DNA of 12,964 nucleotides from Chloroflexota bacterium (GTDB taxonomy: Bacteria > Chloroflexota > Anaerolineae > 4572-78), in the NCBI GenBank assembly GCA_024278015.1, contig JAJRUC010000215.1:1-12964 (forward strand), given 5' to 3'. Below, piece by piece: positions 6,205-12,443 of this stretch (position 1 is its first letter; every line of letters begins with the position of its first letter). A program made the position numbers and the translations under genes. A model generated the notes under the pieces. That model was not told where the DNA came from and did not search any database. It saw only the letters and a list, made by a program, of their open reading frames with translations.

Positions 6205-8303
6205 TTGGGAATCACCACTTTCACCTGAGTGCCGCCTGCCGGCGGGCTGTTAAACCAAACCTGTCCCTTCATTAAATTAACCCGTTCCTTAATGCCTATC
6301 AAGCCGAACCCTGCGCCGGAGTCCCCGCCGGGCGACGCCCCGTTGTGGCCGTTGACTTCCAGCCGAATGTCGGCCAGACCAACGCCATTATCGCAGATAT
6401 CCAGTTCAAGGCATTGCGCGTCGTAAATCAGGGCAATGTCCACCTGACTGGCCTGGGCATGGCGGCTAACGTTGGTTAGCGCCTCTTGCGTAATACGATA
6501 CAGATTCTGTTTGACATCGGGGTTAAGGGTAGAAGGGTACCCTTCCAGCCTGAATTGGGTGGCAATGCCGCTGTTGGCCTGAAACCGGTCTGCAATTTGG
6601 GCAATGGCTTGGTCCAGCGACATATTTTCCAGGATGGCGGGCCGCAAATTCAACACAGACCGGCGGGCCTCCTGCAAGCTTTGGCGGGCCAGGTCTCGCG
6701 CCTTTTGCATACTTTGGATGGCTTTTTCGGGGTGTTTCCGGCTCAGACGTTCAGCGGCCTGAAGCTGAATGAGGATGCCGGTGAACCCCTGGGCCAGGGT
6801 ATCGTGAATTTCTCTGGCGACGCGGTTGCGTTCTGCCAGCGTAGCCGCTTCTCTGCTGCGGCGGTAAAGGCGGGCATTGATAACGGCAATGGCAATCTGG
6901 TTACCGATGGCTTCCAGCAGTTCCACTTCGGCGGGAGAAAACGCCTTTTCGGTGCGGGCGGCCATGCCCAGCACGCCGATGACGGTTTCTTTAGCCAGCA
7001 AGGGCGCCACCCCAAACGACCGCCAGGTTCCGGCAGTGACAATCGGGTCTTCAGACCAGGGCTTTTGGCGCAATTGCGCTTCGTCAAAAAACAGCGATTG
7101 CCCGTTTTGGGCCACCTGTCCGATGATACTCTGCCCATATTGCACGGTTTGGGTGCGCAGATAATCCGTCAATTCCTCGGAAAAACCCCGGTGCGCCCGC
7201 AGCCGCAAATGATTTTCGGTTTGCGGCTGAAGATAAATCCAGCAGGCGACGGCGGGCATCACCTCAAAGACGGCTTCCATAGCGTTGTCCAGCACATCAT
7301 CAACCACCAGCGATTGGCTGACGGTAAGCCCCACCCGGTGCAACGCGCCTAAAAAACGCACCCGTTTTTGCAGTTCGGCATCGGTTAAATTAAACAGGGT
7401 GGCGTGTTCCAGGGCGATGGCGGCAAAGTTGGCAAAACTGGTTGCCAGGTCAATTTCCTGCTCGGTAAATTCATGCACATCGGTGCGATAGATGGACAAT
7501 GCGGCCATTGGAATATGCGGCGCTTTCAAGGGCACTACCAGCAAAGAGCGATACCCTTCGGCGCGGGCAATAGATACCAGCAGCGATGCCTTCAACCCGC
7601 TTTCGATATCCTGAATTTGTACCGCCCGCCCGGTGGCGATGGCTTCGCCGGCGGGTAAATCGAGCGGATTTTCAGTCAGATTGATTTTAGTTGGATAAGA
7701 CCGGCTCAAGCCCCGGCTGGCTTTTATCTCCAGCCGATTATCGGTTTCATCAATAACCAGCAACGCGCATTGATGCACCGAAAGCAGGCGTTGCACTTCG
7801 GTTAAAATTCTGTCGATAACCTGACGTGTATCCAGTGTAGAAACAACTGCCGCGCTGGTTTTGTGCAGGGTGGTCAGTTCCATCAATCGCTGCCGAATGT
7901 GGTGTTCGGCCCGCAAAATTGAGCGCGTGAGCAGGCCGATTTGGTCTTGCCGCAACGAAATGGCGGTTAAATCGTCTGTAGAAACAACCCCCTGATAGTT
8001 ATCCCGGCCCACTTGCTGGCCGTACTCGGTCAGTTTTTCCAGGGGAACGATAAATCGCCGCGACAGGGCCAGCCAAAAAAAGAGCGCCCCCAAAGCAAAT
8101 ACCACCAAAGCCAAAACCATACCGTTGCGCAGCGTTTCCAAAGAGGCAAACGCCTGCCGGCTGGAGCGTTGCACAATAACGCCCCAATTGGCAATGGGCA
8201 CGGGCGTGTAGGTATACAGCCATTCCTGCCCCGCTGCATCCCGCTTTTGCAAAGACCCCTCGCGTTTTGCCAGCGCCTCATCAACGCCGGGCAAGGCCAC
8301 CAA
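6201..8303 (-). CDS. Sensor histidine kinase, C-terminal fragment (end of dCache, TM, HAMP, 2 GAF, HisKA_3, HATPase)
   Basis: About 700 residues lying in the same frame as, and downstream of, an in-frame TAG (8328-8330) that separates it from its N-terminal part. Residues counted from the TTG at 8303: distal part of the dCache sensor domain (1-55, with EWLYTYTPVPIANWGVIVQ), a transmembrane helix (about 60-80), HAMP (about 80-135), first GAF (about 155-305) and second GAF (about 315-480). The NarX/LiaS-type HisKA_3 dimerisation domain carries H500 in AREIHDTLAQ. The HATPase_c domain has QEALTN (606-611), DNGVG (638-642) and GFGLIG (665-670). Every catalytic motif is intact. No good ribosome site precedes the TTG, and it lacks the first membrane helix. 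Expression would therefore need readthrough, reinitiation or an internal start (for example the ATG at 8120 just before the membrane helix). The stop TGA overlaps the regulator's ATG. Confidence 0.85.
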   Translation of the reverse strand: MVALPGVDEALAKREGSLQKRDAAGQEWLYTYTPVPIANWGVIVQRSSRQAFASLETLRNGMVLALVVFALGALFFWLALSRRFIVPLEKLTEYGQQVGRDNYQGVVSTDDLTAISLRQDQIGLLTRSILRAEHHIRQRLMELTTLHKTSAAVVSTLDTRQVIDRILTEVQRLLSVHQCALLVIDETDNRLEIKASRGLSRSYPTKINLTENPLDLPAGEAIATGRAVQIQDIESGLKASLLVSIARAEGYRSLLVVPLKAPHIPMAALSIYRTDVHEFTEQEIDLATSFANFAAIALEHATLFNLTDAELQKRVRFLGALHRVGLTVSQSLVVDDVLDNAMEAVFEVMPAVACWIYLQPQTENHLRLRAHRGFSEELTDYLRTQTVQYGQSIIGQVAQNGQSLFFDEAQLRQKPWSEDPIVTAGTWRSFGVAPLLAKETVIGVLGMAARTEKAFSPAEVELLEAIGNQIAIAVINARLYRRSREAATLAERNRVAREIHDTLAQGFTGILIQLQAAERLSRKHPEKAIQSMQKARDLARQSLQEARRSVLNLRPAILENMSLDQAIAQIADRFQANSGIATQFRLEGYPSTLNPDVKQNLYRITQEALTNVSRHAQASQVDIALIYDAQCLELDICDNGVGLADIRLEVNGHNGASPGGDSGAGFGLIGIKERVNLMKGQVWFNSPPAGGTQVKVVIPK

Positions 8304-8327
8304 ATTGTGTTCCAGTAATTTTTCCGG

Positions 8328-8984
8328 CTATGAATGGGCAATTATCTGACCGGCGGCATCAACGATAATAATCTTCACCGCCAGGCGGTCCTGATATTTT
8401 GAGACAATGCGGTTCAGAGTTTCGGTCAGACGCTGCAATTCCAGATTAGTGGCAACCACTCCGTCAAATTGACCATTGACCAGGACAGGCATCACGCTGG
8501 TTACAACCGGCCTGCTGGTGGTGGGCGAAATGCGCCCTTTGGAGAAGGTGTGTTCGTGCGTTTTAAGCGCCGCCTGAAAATACTCCCGGAAGGAGAAATC
8601 ATCCCCCACGGTTGAGGTGGGGCCGGACGGATAGTGATAGAGCATAATCCCTTCGGCGGAGAGGCGATAGAACAGGTTGATGTCTTGCCGGGCCACGGCG
8701 CCCGCTTTAAATGCCTGTTCCATGCCGATGGGGTCGGCCTGGATGACGGCCGGGTCCTGGGCAAAGGCAACCACCGCATCTTTGGCCTTCACCAGCATGG
8801 CGTCTGTTTCCAGAGCGATGGCCCGCGCCAGGCTCAAATCGGCGGCGGCGATGTCGGCTTCAAGACGTTTGCTGGCCGTTTGATAGAAAATGAGGGTCAG
8901 CACAAAAATCGGCACCACAAAAAACAAATACAGGGCCAGTATTTGCAAACTTAAATCTCGCTTGCCTCGGTTTTCCGGCTTCAT
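8328..8984 (-). CDS. Sensor histidine kinase, N-terminal fragment (TM1 and most of dCache domain), ends at in-frame TAG
   Basis: 218 residues from the ATG ending at 8984. An in-frame GTG at 9017 is possible but has no ribosome site and lies in a palindromic repeat. The chosen ATG has only a weak GACGAG upstream. A short basic N-terminus is followed by a membrane helix (LQILALYLFFVVPIFVLTLI). Next comes the extracellular dCache region: a long helix, then the PAS-like fold with YRLSAEGIMLYHYP, FSFREYFQAAL and SRPVVTSVMPVLVNGQFDGVV. The frame stops at TAG after DAAGQIIAHS. The next codons in the same frame (PEKLLEHN, then LVALPGVDEAL) continue the dCache fold without a gap, so this is one gene cut by a nonsense codon, not a frameshift. 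Rejoined, the kinase would be about 927 residues. The ligand is unknown: the amino-acid-binding dCache signature (R-x-W-Y) is not evident, since the site reads FREYF. Confidence 0.8.
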   Translation of the reverse strand: MKPENRGKRDLSLQILALYLFFVVPIFVLTLIFYQTASKRLEADIAAADLSLARAIALETDAMLVKAKDAVVAFAQDPAVIQADPIGMEQAFKAGAVARQDINLFYRLSAEGIMLYHYPSGPTSTVGDDFSFREYFQAALKTHEHTFSKGRISPTTSRPVVTSVMPVLVNGQFDGVVATNLELQRLTETLNRIVSKYQDRLAVKIIIVDAAGQIIAHS

Positions 8985-9011
8985 AGTGGTCTCGTCGCCC
9001 AACCTGTTTTC

Positions 9012-9079
9012 AGCCACAAATTAACACAAATCACCCGAATTTTATGTTTAATTTGTGAATTTGGCGCAAATTTATGGCT
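9012..9079. repeat. AT-rich palindromic element (AGCCACAAATT...AATTTATGGCT)
   Basis: Outer arms 9012-9022 (AGCCACAAATT) and 9069-9079 are complementary with one mismatch. Inner arms 9015-9024 and 9048-9057 (CACAAATTAA / TTAATTTGTG) are perfect. The 68-bp unit resembles a worn copy of the widespread intergenic palindromes built from AGCCAC(G/A)AATT and ACACGAATT words. It lies just upstream of the kinase start. Confidence 0.5.
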
Positions 9080-9220
9080 AAACTTCATCTTCTATAAAAA
9101 ATACCTGCGTTTTTCTCATCTGCCGAGTAGATACGTAGATTTTAGGTGAAAGACAGCCAAACCGCAAAACCATCCACGCGCCCTGCTTGTGAAAAATTTA
9201 GCGGCTGTGCCGGGCCAGAG

Positions 9221-9249
9221 TTGACTTCCCCCTTATCTTTTGATATACT
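9221..9249 (+). promoter_or_regulatory. Sigma-70 type promoter of the SLC13 permease
   Basis: The -35 is TTGACT (9221-9226), the spacer is 17 bp, and the -10 is TATACT (9244-9249). Each hexamer matches consensus at 5 of 6 positions. A start near 9256 would give a leader of about 150 nt before the permease. Confidence 0.7.
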
Positions 9250-9255
9250 CGGCTG

Positions 9256-9358
9256 GAAAGTGACAATATCGGTTCAGCAAAGTTTCGTCTACGCCCAGGC
9301 CCCTATGAGGCAACCGTTGCTGTCTGTTTTGCAACCGCCCGCCGAGGCGTTTTTTTTT
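9256..9358 (+). promoter_or_regulatory. Hairpin-rich 5' leader with terminator-like end, possible attenuator
   Basis: The predicted leader contains GCAAC (9310-9314), GTTGC (9316-9320) and a second GCAAC (9331-9335). GTTGC can therefore pair with either copy, but not both. A short GC stem (CGCC 9336-9339, GGCG 9346-9349) is followed directly by nine T (9350-9358), then about 50 nt to the permease ATG. This looks like a conditional terminator, but the stem is only 4 bp. It matches no riboswitch class that I recognise. Confidence 0.35.
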
Positions 9359-9410
9359 GCCCGCCGGCTTCAGGCGCAAACTTGCGACACACGCAATATC
9401 CGGAGTAATG

Positions 9411-11291
9411 ATGACCCCCGATATGTGGTACGCCGTTATCATTTTGGTGGCGGCAATAATATTATTTGTAACCGAATGGATACGGGTTGACCTGGTAGCC
9501 GTAGGCGTGATGGTGGCCCTGACCCTGACCGGCCTGTTGACCACCAAAGAGGCGGTGGCCGGGTTCTCGAACACTGCCGTTATCACCATCACCGCGCTGT
9601 TTGTGGTGGGCGGAGCCGTTATGCACACCGGCCTGGCCAGTTTAATCGGACAGCGCATTTTAGCCATCGCCGGCACAAGCGAAGTGCGCCTGATTGTGGT
9701 GGTGATGGTGGCCGTGTCGCTCATTTCCGGCTTTATTAGCGATACCGGCACCGTGGCCATGTTGCTGCCGGCCATCATCAGCCTGGCCTACAGCGCCAAA
9801 GTCAGCCCTTCCAAACTGCTAATTCCCCTGTCATTCGGCTCTTTGCTGGGCGGCGCAATGACCTTAATCGGCACGCCCCCCAACCTCATTATCAGCGACA
9901 CACTGCAAGAAGCCGGGCTAAAGCCGTTTTCTTTCTTCGCTTACACGCCGGTGGGTATTTTACTGTTGATAGCCGGCATCATATTTATGGCCCTGATTGG
10001 CCGCAAACTGCTGCCGGATTACAAGCCGCAAAAGAATCTTCAGCACGTTGATACCCCGGATGACCTGGTCGCCCATTATCGCCTGCCGGCAAGCCTGTTC
10101 CGGTTGCGCGTGCGCCGAAATTCCGAATTGCTGGGCAAAACCATCGCCGAAACAACCTTGCGCGACAAATTCAACATCAATGTTCTGGAAATTCTGCGCC
10201 CGCCCACGCCCCGCCAGGTGGTGCGGCTGGGGCAGCAACAAATTATTTTGCAATCTACCAAAGAACTGGAACAAATTACCCCTGCTCAGGAAACCGTCAT
10301 TCAACTGGACGATATTCTGATTGTGCAAGGCAATTATGCCGACATCCAGTTGGCAGCAGGCTCCAGAAATCTGGGCATTCAACCGGCCCACCCCACCGAC
10401 GGCAAGCTGCTTATCACCGATGAAGTTGGCATGGCCGAAATTTTGCTGCCGCCCCGTTCCCGGCTGGCCGGAAAAACCATTGTAGATACCAGCTTTGGGC
10501 GCGTTTATAAATTAACGGTTCTGGGCATACAAAAGCCCAATGAAAGCAGCCCCTTCAACCTGAAAAACACGGTGCTGGAATTCGGCGACTCGCTATTGGT
10601 GCTGGGTACGTGGCGGGATATTCTGGCCCTGAAGGATAATCAACGCGATTTTATTGTGCTGGGCCAGCCCGAAGCGATGCTCGGCCCCAAAAATCGCAAA
10701 AAAGCGCCCATCGCCTTGTTGATTCTGGTGGGCATGCTGGTGGCGATGGCTATTCCCAACAGCCCCGTTTCGGTCACAACAGCCAGCCTGCTGGCGGCCC
10801 TGCTGGCTGTATTAACCGGCTGTTTAAGCGTCGATGAGGCCTACGGGGCCATCAACTGGAAGAGTGTGGTGTTAATTGCCGGTATGATTCCTATGGCAAC
10901 CGCGCTGAACAATGTGGGGCTTGTCAACATTGTGGCCGAAGGGTTGAGCCACAGCCTGGGCGCATTTGGACCGCTGGCCTTAATGGCCGGCCTGTTCATT
11001 GTTACTTCACTTTTTACGCAGGTTATTTCAAACACGGCCACCACGGTTTTAATTGCCCCCCTCGCCTTGTCTGCCGCCCGGCAATTGGGGGTGCAGCCCT
11101 ACGCCTTTTTGATGACCGTGGCTATTGCCGCTTCAATGGCTTTTGCCTCGCCGGTTGCCTCGCCGGCCAATACGCTGGTGCTGGGCGCCGGGCAATATCG
11201 CTTTAAAGACTATCTGAAAATTGGCGCGCCGATGTTGGCGATTATGTTGCTGATAACGATGATATTTGTGCCGCTCCTGTGGCATTTTTAA
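9411..11291 (+). CDS. SLC13/DASS-family permease with two TrkA-C (RCK_C) domains
   Basis: Inner-membrane transporter of the divalent-anion:Na+ symporter superfamily, 626 residues. An N-terminal membrane half (about 1-205) and a C-terminal membrane half (about 430-626) flank a cytoplasmic insert with two TrkA-C domains. Domain 1 covers about 222-317 (FRLRVRRNSELLGKTIAE). Domain 2 covers about 337-419 (AEILLPPRSRLAGKTIVDT). Family motifs are GTPPN (154-158), SNT in QVISNTATTVL (540-542) and SPVASPANTLVLG. The first half's SNT equivalent reads SDT (110-112). The start is the second of two adjacent ATGs, giving GGAG (9402-9405) a 5-nt spacer; upstream TTG and ATG starts are less favoured. The substrate (sulfate, dicarboxylate, other anion) cannot be assigned. 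TrkA-C domains bind small ligands such as c-di-AMP in other proteins, which suggests allosteric control. It has its own promoter and a long leader. Confidence 0.9.
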   Translation: MTPDMWYAVIILVAAIILFVTEWIRVDLVAVGVMVALTLTGLLTTKEAVAGFSNTAVITITALFVVGGAVMHTGLASLIGQRILAIAGTSEVRLIVVVMVAVSLISGFISDTGTVAMLLPAIISLAYSAKVSPSKLLIPLSFGSLLGGAMTLIGTPPNLIISDTLQEAGLKPFSFFAYTPVGILLLIAGIIFMALIGRKLLPDYKPQKNLQHVDTPDDLVAHYRLPASLFRLRVRRNSELLGKTIAETTLRDKFNINVLEILRPPTPRQVVRLGQQQIILQSTKELEQITPAQETVIQLDDILIVQGNYADIQLAAGSRNLGIQPAHPTDGKLLITDEVGMAEILLPPRSRLAGKTIVDTSFGRVYKLTVLGIQKPNESSPFNLKNTVLEFGDSLLVLGTWRDILALKDNQRDFIVLGQPEAMLGPKNRKKAPIALLILVGMLVAMAIPNSPVSVTTASLLAALLAVLTGCLSVDEAYGAINWKSVVLIAGMIPMATALNNVGLVNIVAEGLSHSLGAFGPLALMAGLFIVTSLFTQVISNTATTVLIAPLALSAARQLGVQPYAFLMTVAIAASMAFASPVASPANTLVLGAGQYRFKDYLKIGAPMLAIMLLITMIFVPLLWHF

Positions 11292-11320
11292 TTGACAACC
11301 CCGTTGCCTGCGCGTATCAT
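11292..11320 (+). promoter_or_regulatory. Near-consensus sigma-70 promoter of the thioredoxin-like gene
   Basis: The -35 TTGACA (11292-11297) is perfect and begins at the base after the permease stop codon. The spacer is 17 bp and the -10 is TATCAT (11315-11320), 5 of 6 matches. A start near 11327 gives a leader of about 37 nt. The gene can thus be expressed separately from the permease. Confidence 0.8.
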
Positions 11321-11363
11321 TAAGGGTGTAATGTTAAGCGACGCCCGCTTAAAGGAGATTTTT

Positions 11364-11693
11364 ATGCCTGACCCCATCACCGTAACCGATGCCACCTTCG
11401 ACGCGGAAGTACTGAAAAACGATTTGCTGGTCATCGCCAATTTCCGGGCAGAATGGTGTTCGCCGCGCAAACAAGTAACGGCCGCCCTCAATGACCTGGC
11501 CGCTGAATACGCCGGGACAATCAAGGTTGTGAGCCTGGATATCGACGCCAACCCGAATGCCGCGTCGGCGTACAATGTGTTGCGAATCCCCGCCCAGATT
11601 ATCTTCAAAAACGGGTTGCCCATCAAACGGTTTGAAAAACCAGCCCGCAAGGAAGATTTCGTCACTGAAATCAAGAGCCATCTGGTTGAATAA
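11364..11693 (+). CDS. Thioredoxin-fold protein with atypical WCSPRK active site
   Basis: A 109-residue single-domain protein with the size and layout of thioredoxin. The ATG follows AAAGGAG with a 6-nt spacer; an in-frame extension to 11292 would run through the promoter. The active site is W31-C32-S33-P34-R35-K36, so the first Cys is kept and the resolving second Cys is Arg. The buried acidic residue of thioredoxin (D26 in E. coli) is Asn26 here, and W28 is Arg. The cis-Pro loop is kept (RIPAQIIF, P76), as is the FKNG turn. It cannot form the usual intramolecular disulfide. It may be a monothiol reductase, a chaperone or partner-binding protein, or use another thiol as resolver. There are no signal peptide or membrane segments, so it is cytoplasmic. 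It has its own strong promoter and is not obviously in an operon with the permease. Confidence 0.88.
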   Translation: MPDPITVTDATFDAEVLKNDLLVIANFRAEWCSPRKQVTAALNDLAAEYAGTIKVVSLDIDANPNAASAYNVLRIPAQIIFKNGLPIKRFEKPARKEDFVTEIKSHLVE

Positions 11694-11718
11694 AAAACAG
11701 GGGCACGATGTGCCCCTG
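11692..11718 (-). terminator. Intrinsic terminator of the zinc-ribbon gene, between convergent genes
   Basis: A perfect 9-bp stem (11698-11706 and 11710-11718, CAGGGGCAC/GTGCCCCTG) with a 3-nt loop. On the minus strand it is followed by six T (11692-11697), ideal for the gene ending at 11743. The T-run overlaps the stop codon of the plus-strand thioredoxin-like gene, so the same hairpin also bounds that transcript, though with a poorer U-tract. Confidence 0.85.
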
Positions 11719-11742
11719 CCCGTGTATCTTTATTGACCGCCT

Positions 11743-12312
11743 CTATTCTGCCGCAGGCGTTTCCTCCGGCAACTCAACAGCGGGCGCGTTAACCGGAGCA
11801 GCCACCTCTGCCGCCACCTCAACCTCCGGTGCGGGCCGGCTGTGGTTGTGCGTCGCCACCGGTCCGGCCTGATTAACCCCCACCCCGCAATACGGGCAAA
11901 TATTCCAGCGCAAATGCAACCCCTTGCCGCAATTGTGGCACACGCGCTGCAATTGGGTATGACAATCCGGGCAGACAATCCACTCGTCGTCAACCACCCG
12001 CGAACAGCCCGGACAGCGCCGGCGTTCCTCCAAATCCTGCAACAGGGCTTCTTCTTCCAAAGACCGTTCATACAATTCGGCCAATGTTACCTGCGGCCGA
12101 AGCAAAAAATACAGTATCAACCCTACCGGCCCAAAAATAGCCGTCATCAAGGTTGAAAGCAATACCGCAAACGCATCCCGCGAGCGGGAACGCGCGTCTC
12201 TAAACGTCCACACAATCAGGCTAATCCACAAAGCTACGGTAAACGCGGCGGCAAAGGCAATGATTATCTGCAAAATATTAATCACAATGCCTGGAATTTG
12301 AATATCGGGCAT
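11743..12312 (-). CDS. Membrane-anchored double zinc ribbon protein of unknown function
   Basis: 189 residues. Two membrane helices (about 10-36 and 48-71) are joined by a short charged turn, WTFRDARSRSRD. This is followed by an acidic helix (about 76-98), then two tandem zinc ribbons of identical spacing: C100-x2-C103-x10-C114-x2-C117 and C125-x2-C128-x10-C139-x2-C142. The last 45 residues are low-complexity Ala/Pro/Glu/Val. GAGGTGA precedes the ATG; the stop is TAG. The arrangement of PLDc_N-like membrane hairpin plus zinc ribbons resembles a group of uncharacterised bacterial proteins, and I do not know a function. The ribbons would lie in the cytoplasm if the basic FRDARSRSRD loop is inside by the positive-inside rule only when the second helix is re-entrant or the topology is otherwise unusual, so topology is uncertain. 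It is transcribed alone and has its own terminator. Confidence 0.8.
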   Translation of the reverse strand: MPDIQIPGIVINILQIIIAFAAAFTVALWISLIVWTFRDARSRSRDAFAVLLSTLMTAIFGPVGLILYFLLRPQVTLAELYERSLEEEALLQDLEERRRCPGCSRVVDDEWIVCPDCHTQLQRVCHNCGKGLHLRWNICPYCGVGVNQAGPVATHNHSRPAPEVEVAAEVAAPVNAPAVELPEETPAAE

Positions 12313-12335
12313 CTAAAATCACCTCATTTGAAAGT

Positions 12336-12389
12336 AACCCCCTCCCCCTGACATGGGGATGGTCTCGCCGTGGGCGACAGGAGGGGGTT
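12336..12389. repeat. C/G-run palindromic element between mnmG and the zinc-ribbon gene
   Basis: The outer arms 12336-12345 (AACCCCCTCC) and 12380-12389 are perfect complements. Inside are a CCCC-TGACAT-GGGG hairpin and a smaller TCGCC/GGCGA hairpin, so the unit can fold as a three-way structure. It lies 54 bp after the mnmG stop and 23 bp before the zinc-ribbon start. Its ACCCCCTC edge recalls the element at 3787-3860. Confidence 0.55.
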
Positions 12390-12443
12390 GATAATAACGA
12401 CGACATTATAGCAATGAACAGACAAAAGAGCGAATGAAGCGCC

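Larger units (their letters stand above)
8985..9410. other. Divergent intergenic region between sensor kinase and SLC13 permease
   Basis: 426 bp without a credible gene. It contains an AT-rich palindromic element (9012-9079), a clear plus-strand promoter (9221-9249) and a hairpin-rich leader ending in T9. For the minus-strand kinase I see only a TAAAAT-like -10 (complement at 9039-9044) with no good -35 at proper spacing. Confidence 0.6.

Noticed and set aside
5425..7352. Long plus-strand open frames opposite the response regulator and kinase (up to 288 codons)
   Set aside because: They are antisense shadows of well-conserved two-component genes; the translations are His/Gln/Gly-rich with no fold-like pattern.
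8328..8330. Reassigned or specially decoded TAG (pyrrolysine or alternative code)
   Set aside because: TAG is the natural end of livJ, the response regulator, the zinc-ribbon gene and mnmG in this same window, each at the expected protein length.
8304..8345. Frameshift in the sensor kinase
   Set aside because: The codons on both sides of the break are in the same frame: eight codons lie between the TAG and the TTG at 8303. The defect is a stop codon, not an indel.
9256..9408. SAM, fluoride, c-di-AMP or cobalamin riboswitch in the permease leader
   Set aside because: A GGCAACC word recalls the SAM-I core, but the other conserved segments of that class and of the other classes are absent. Only a generic attenuator-like structure is supportable.
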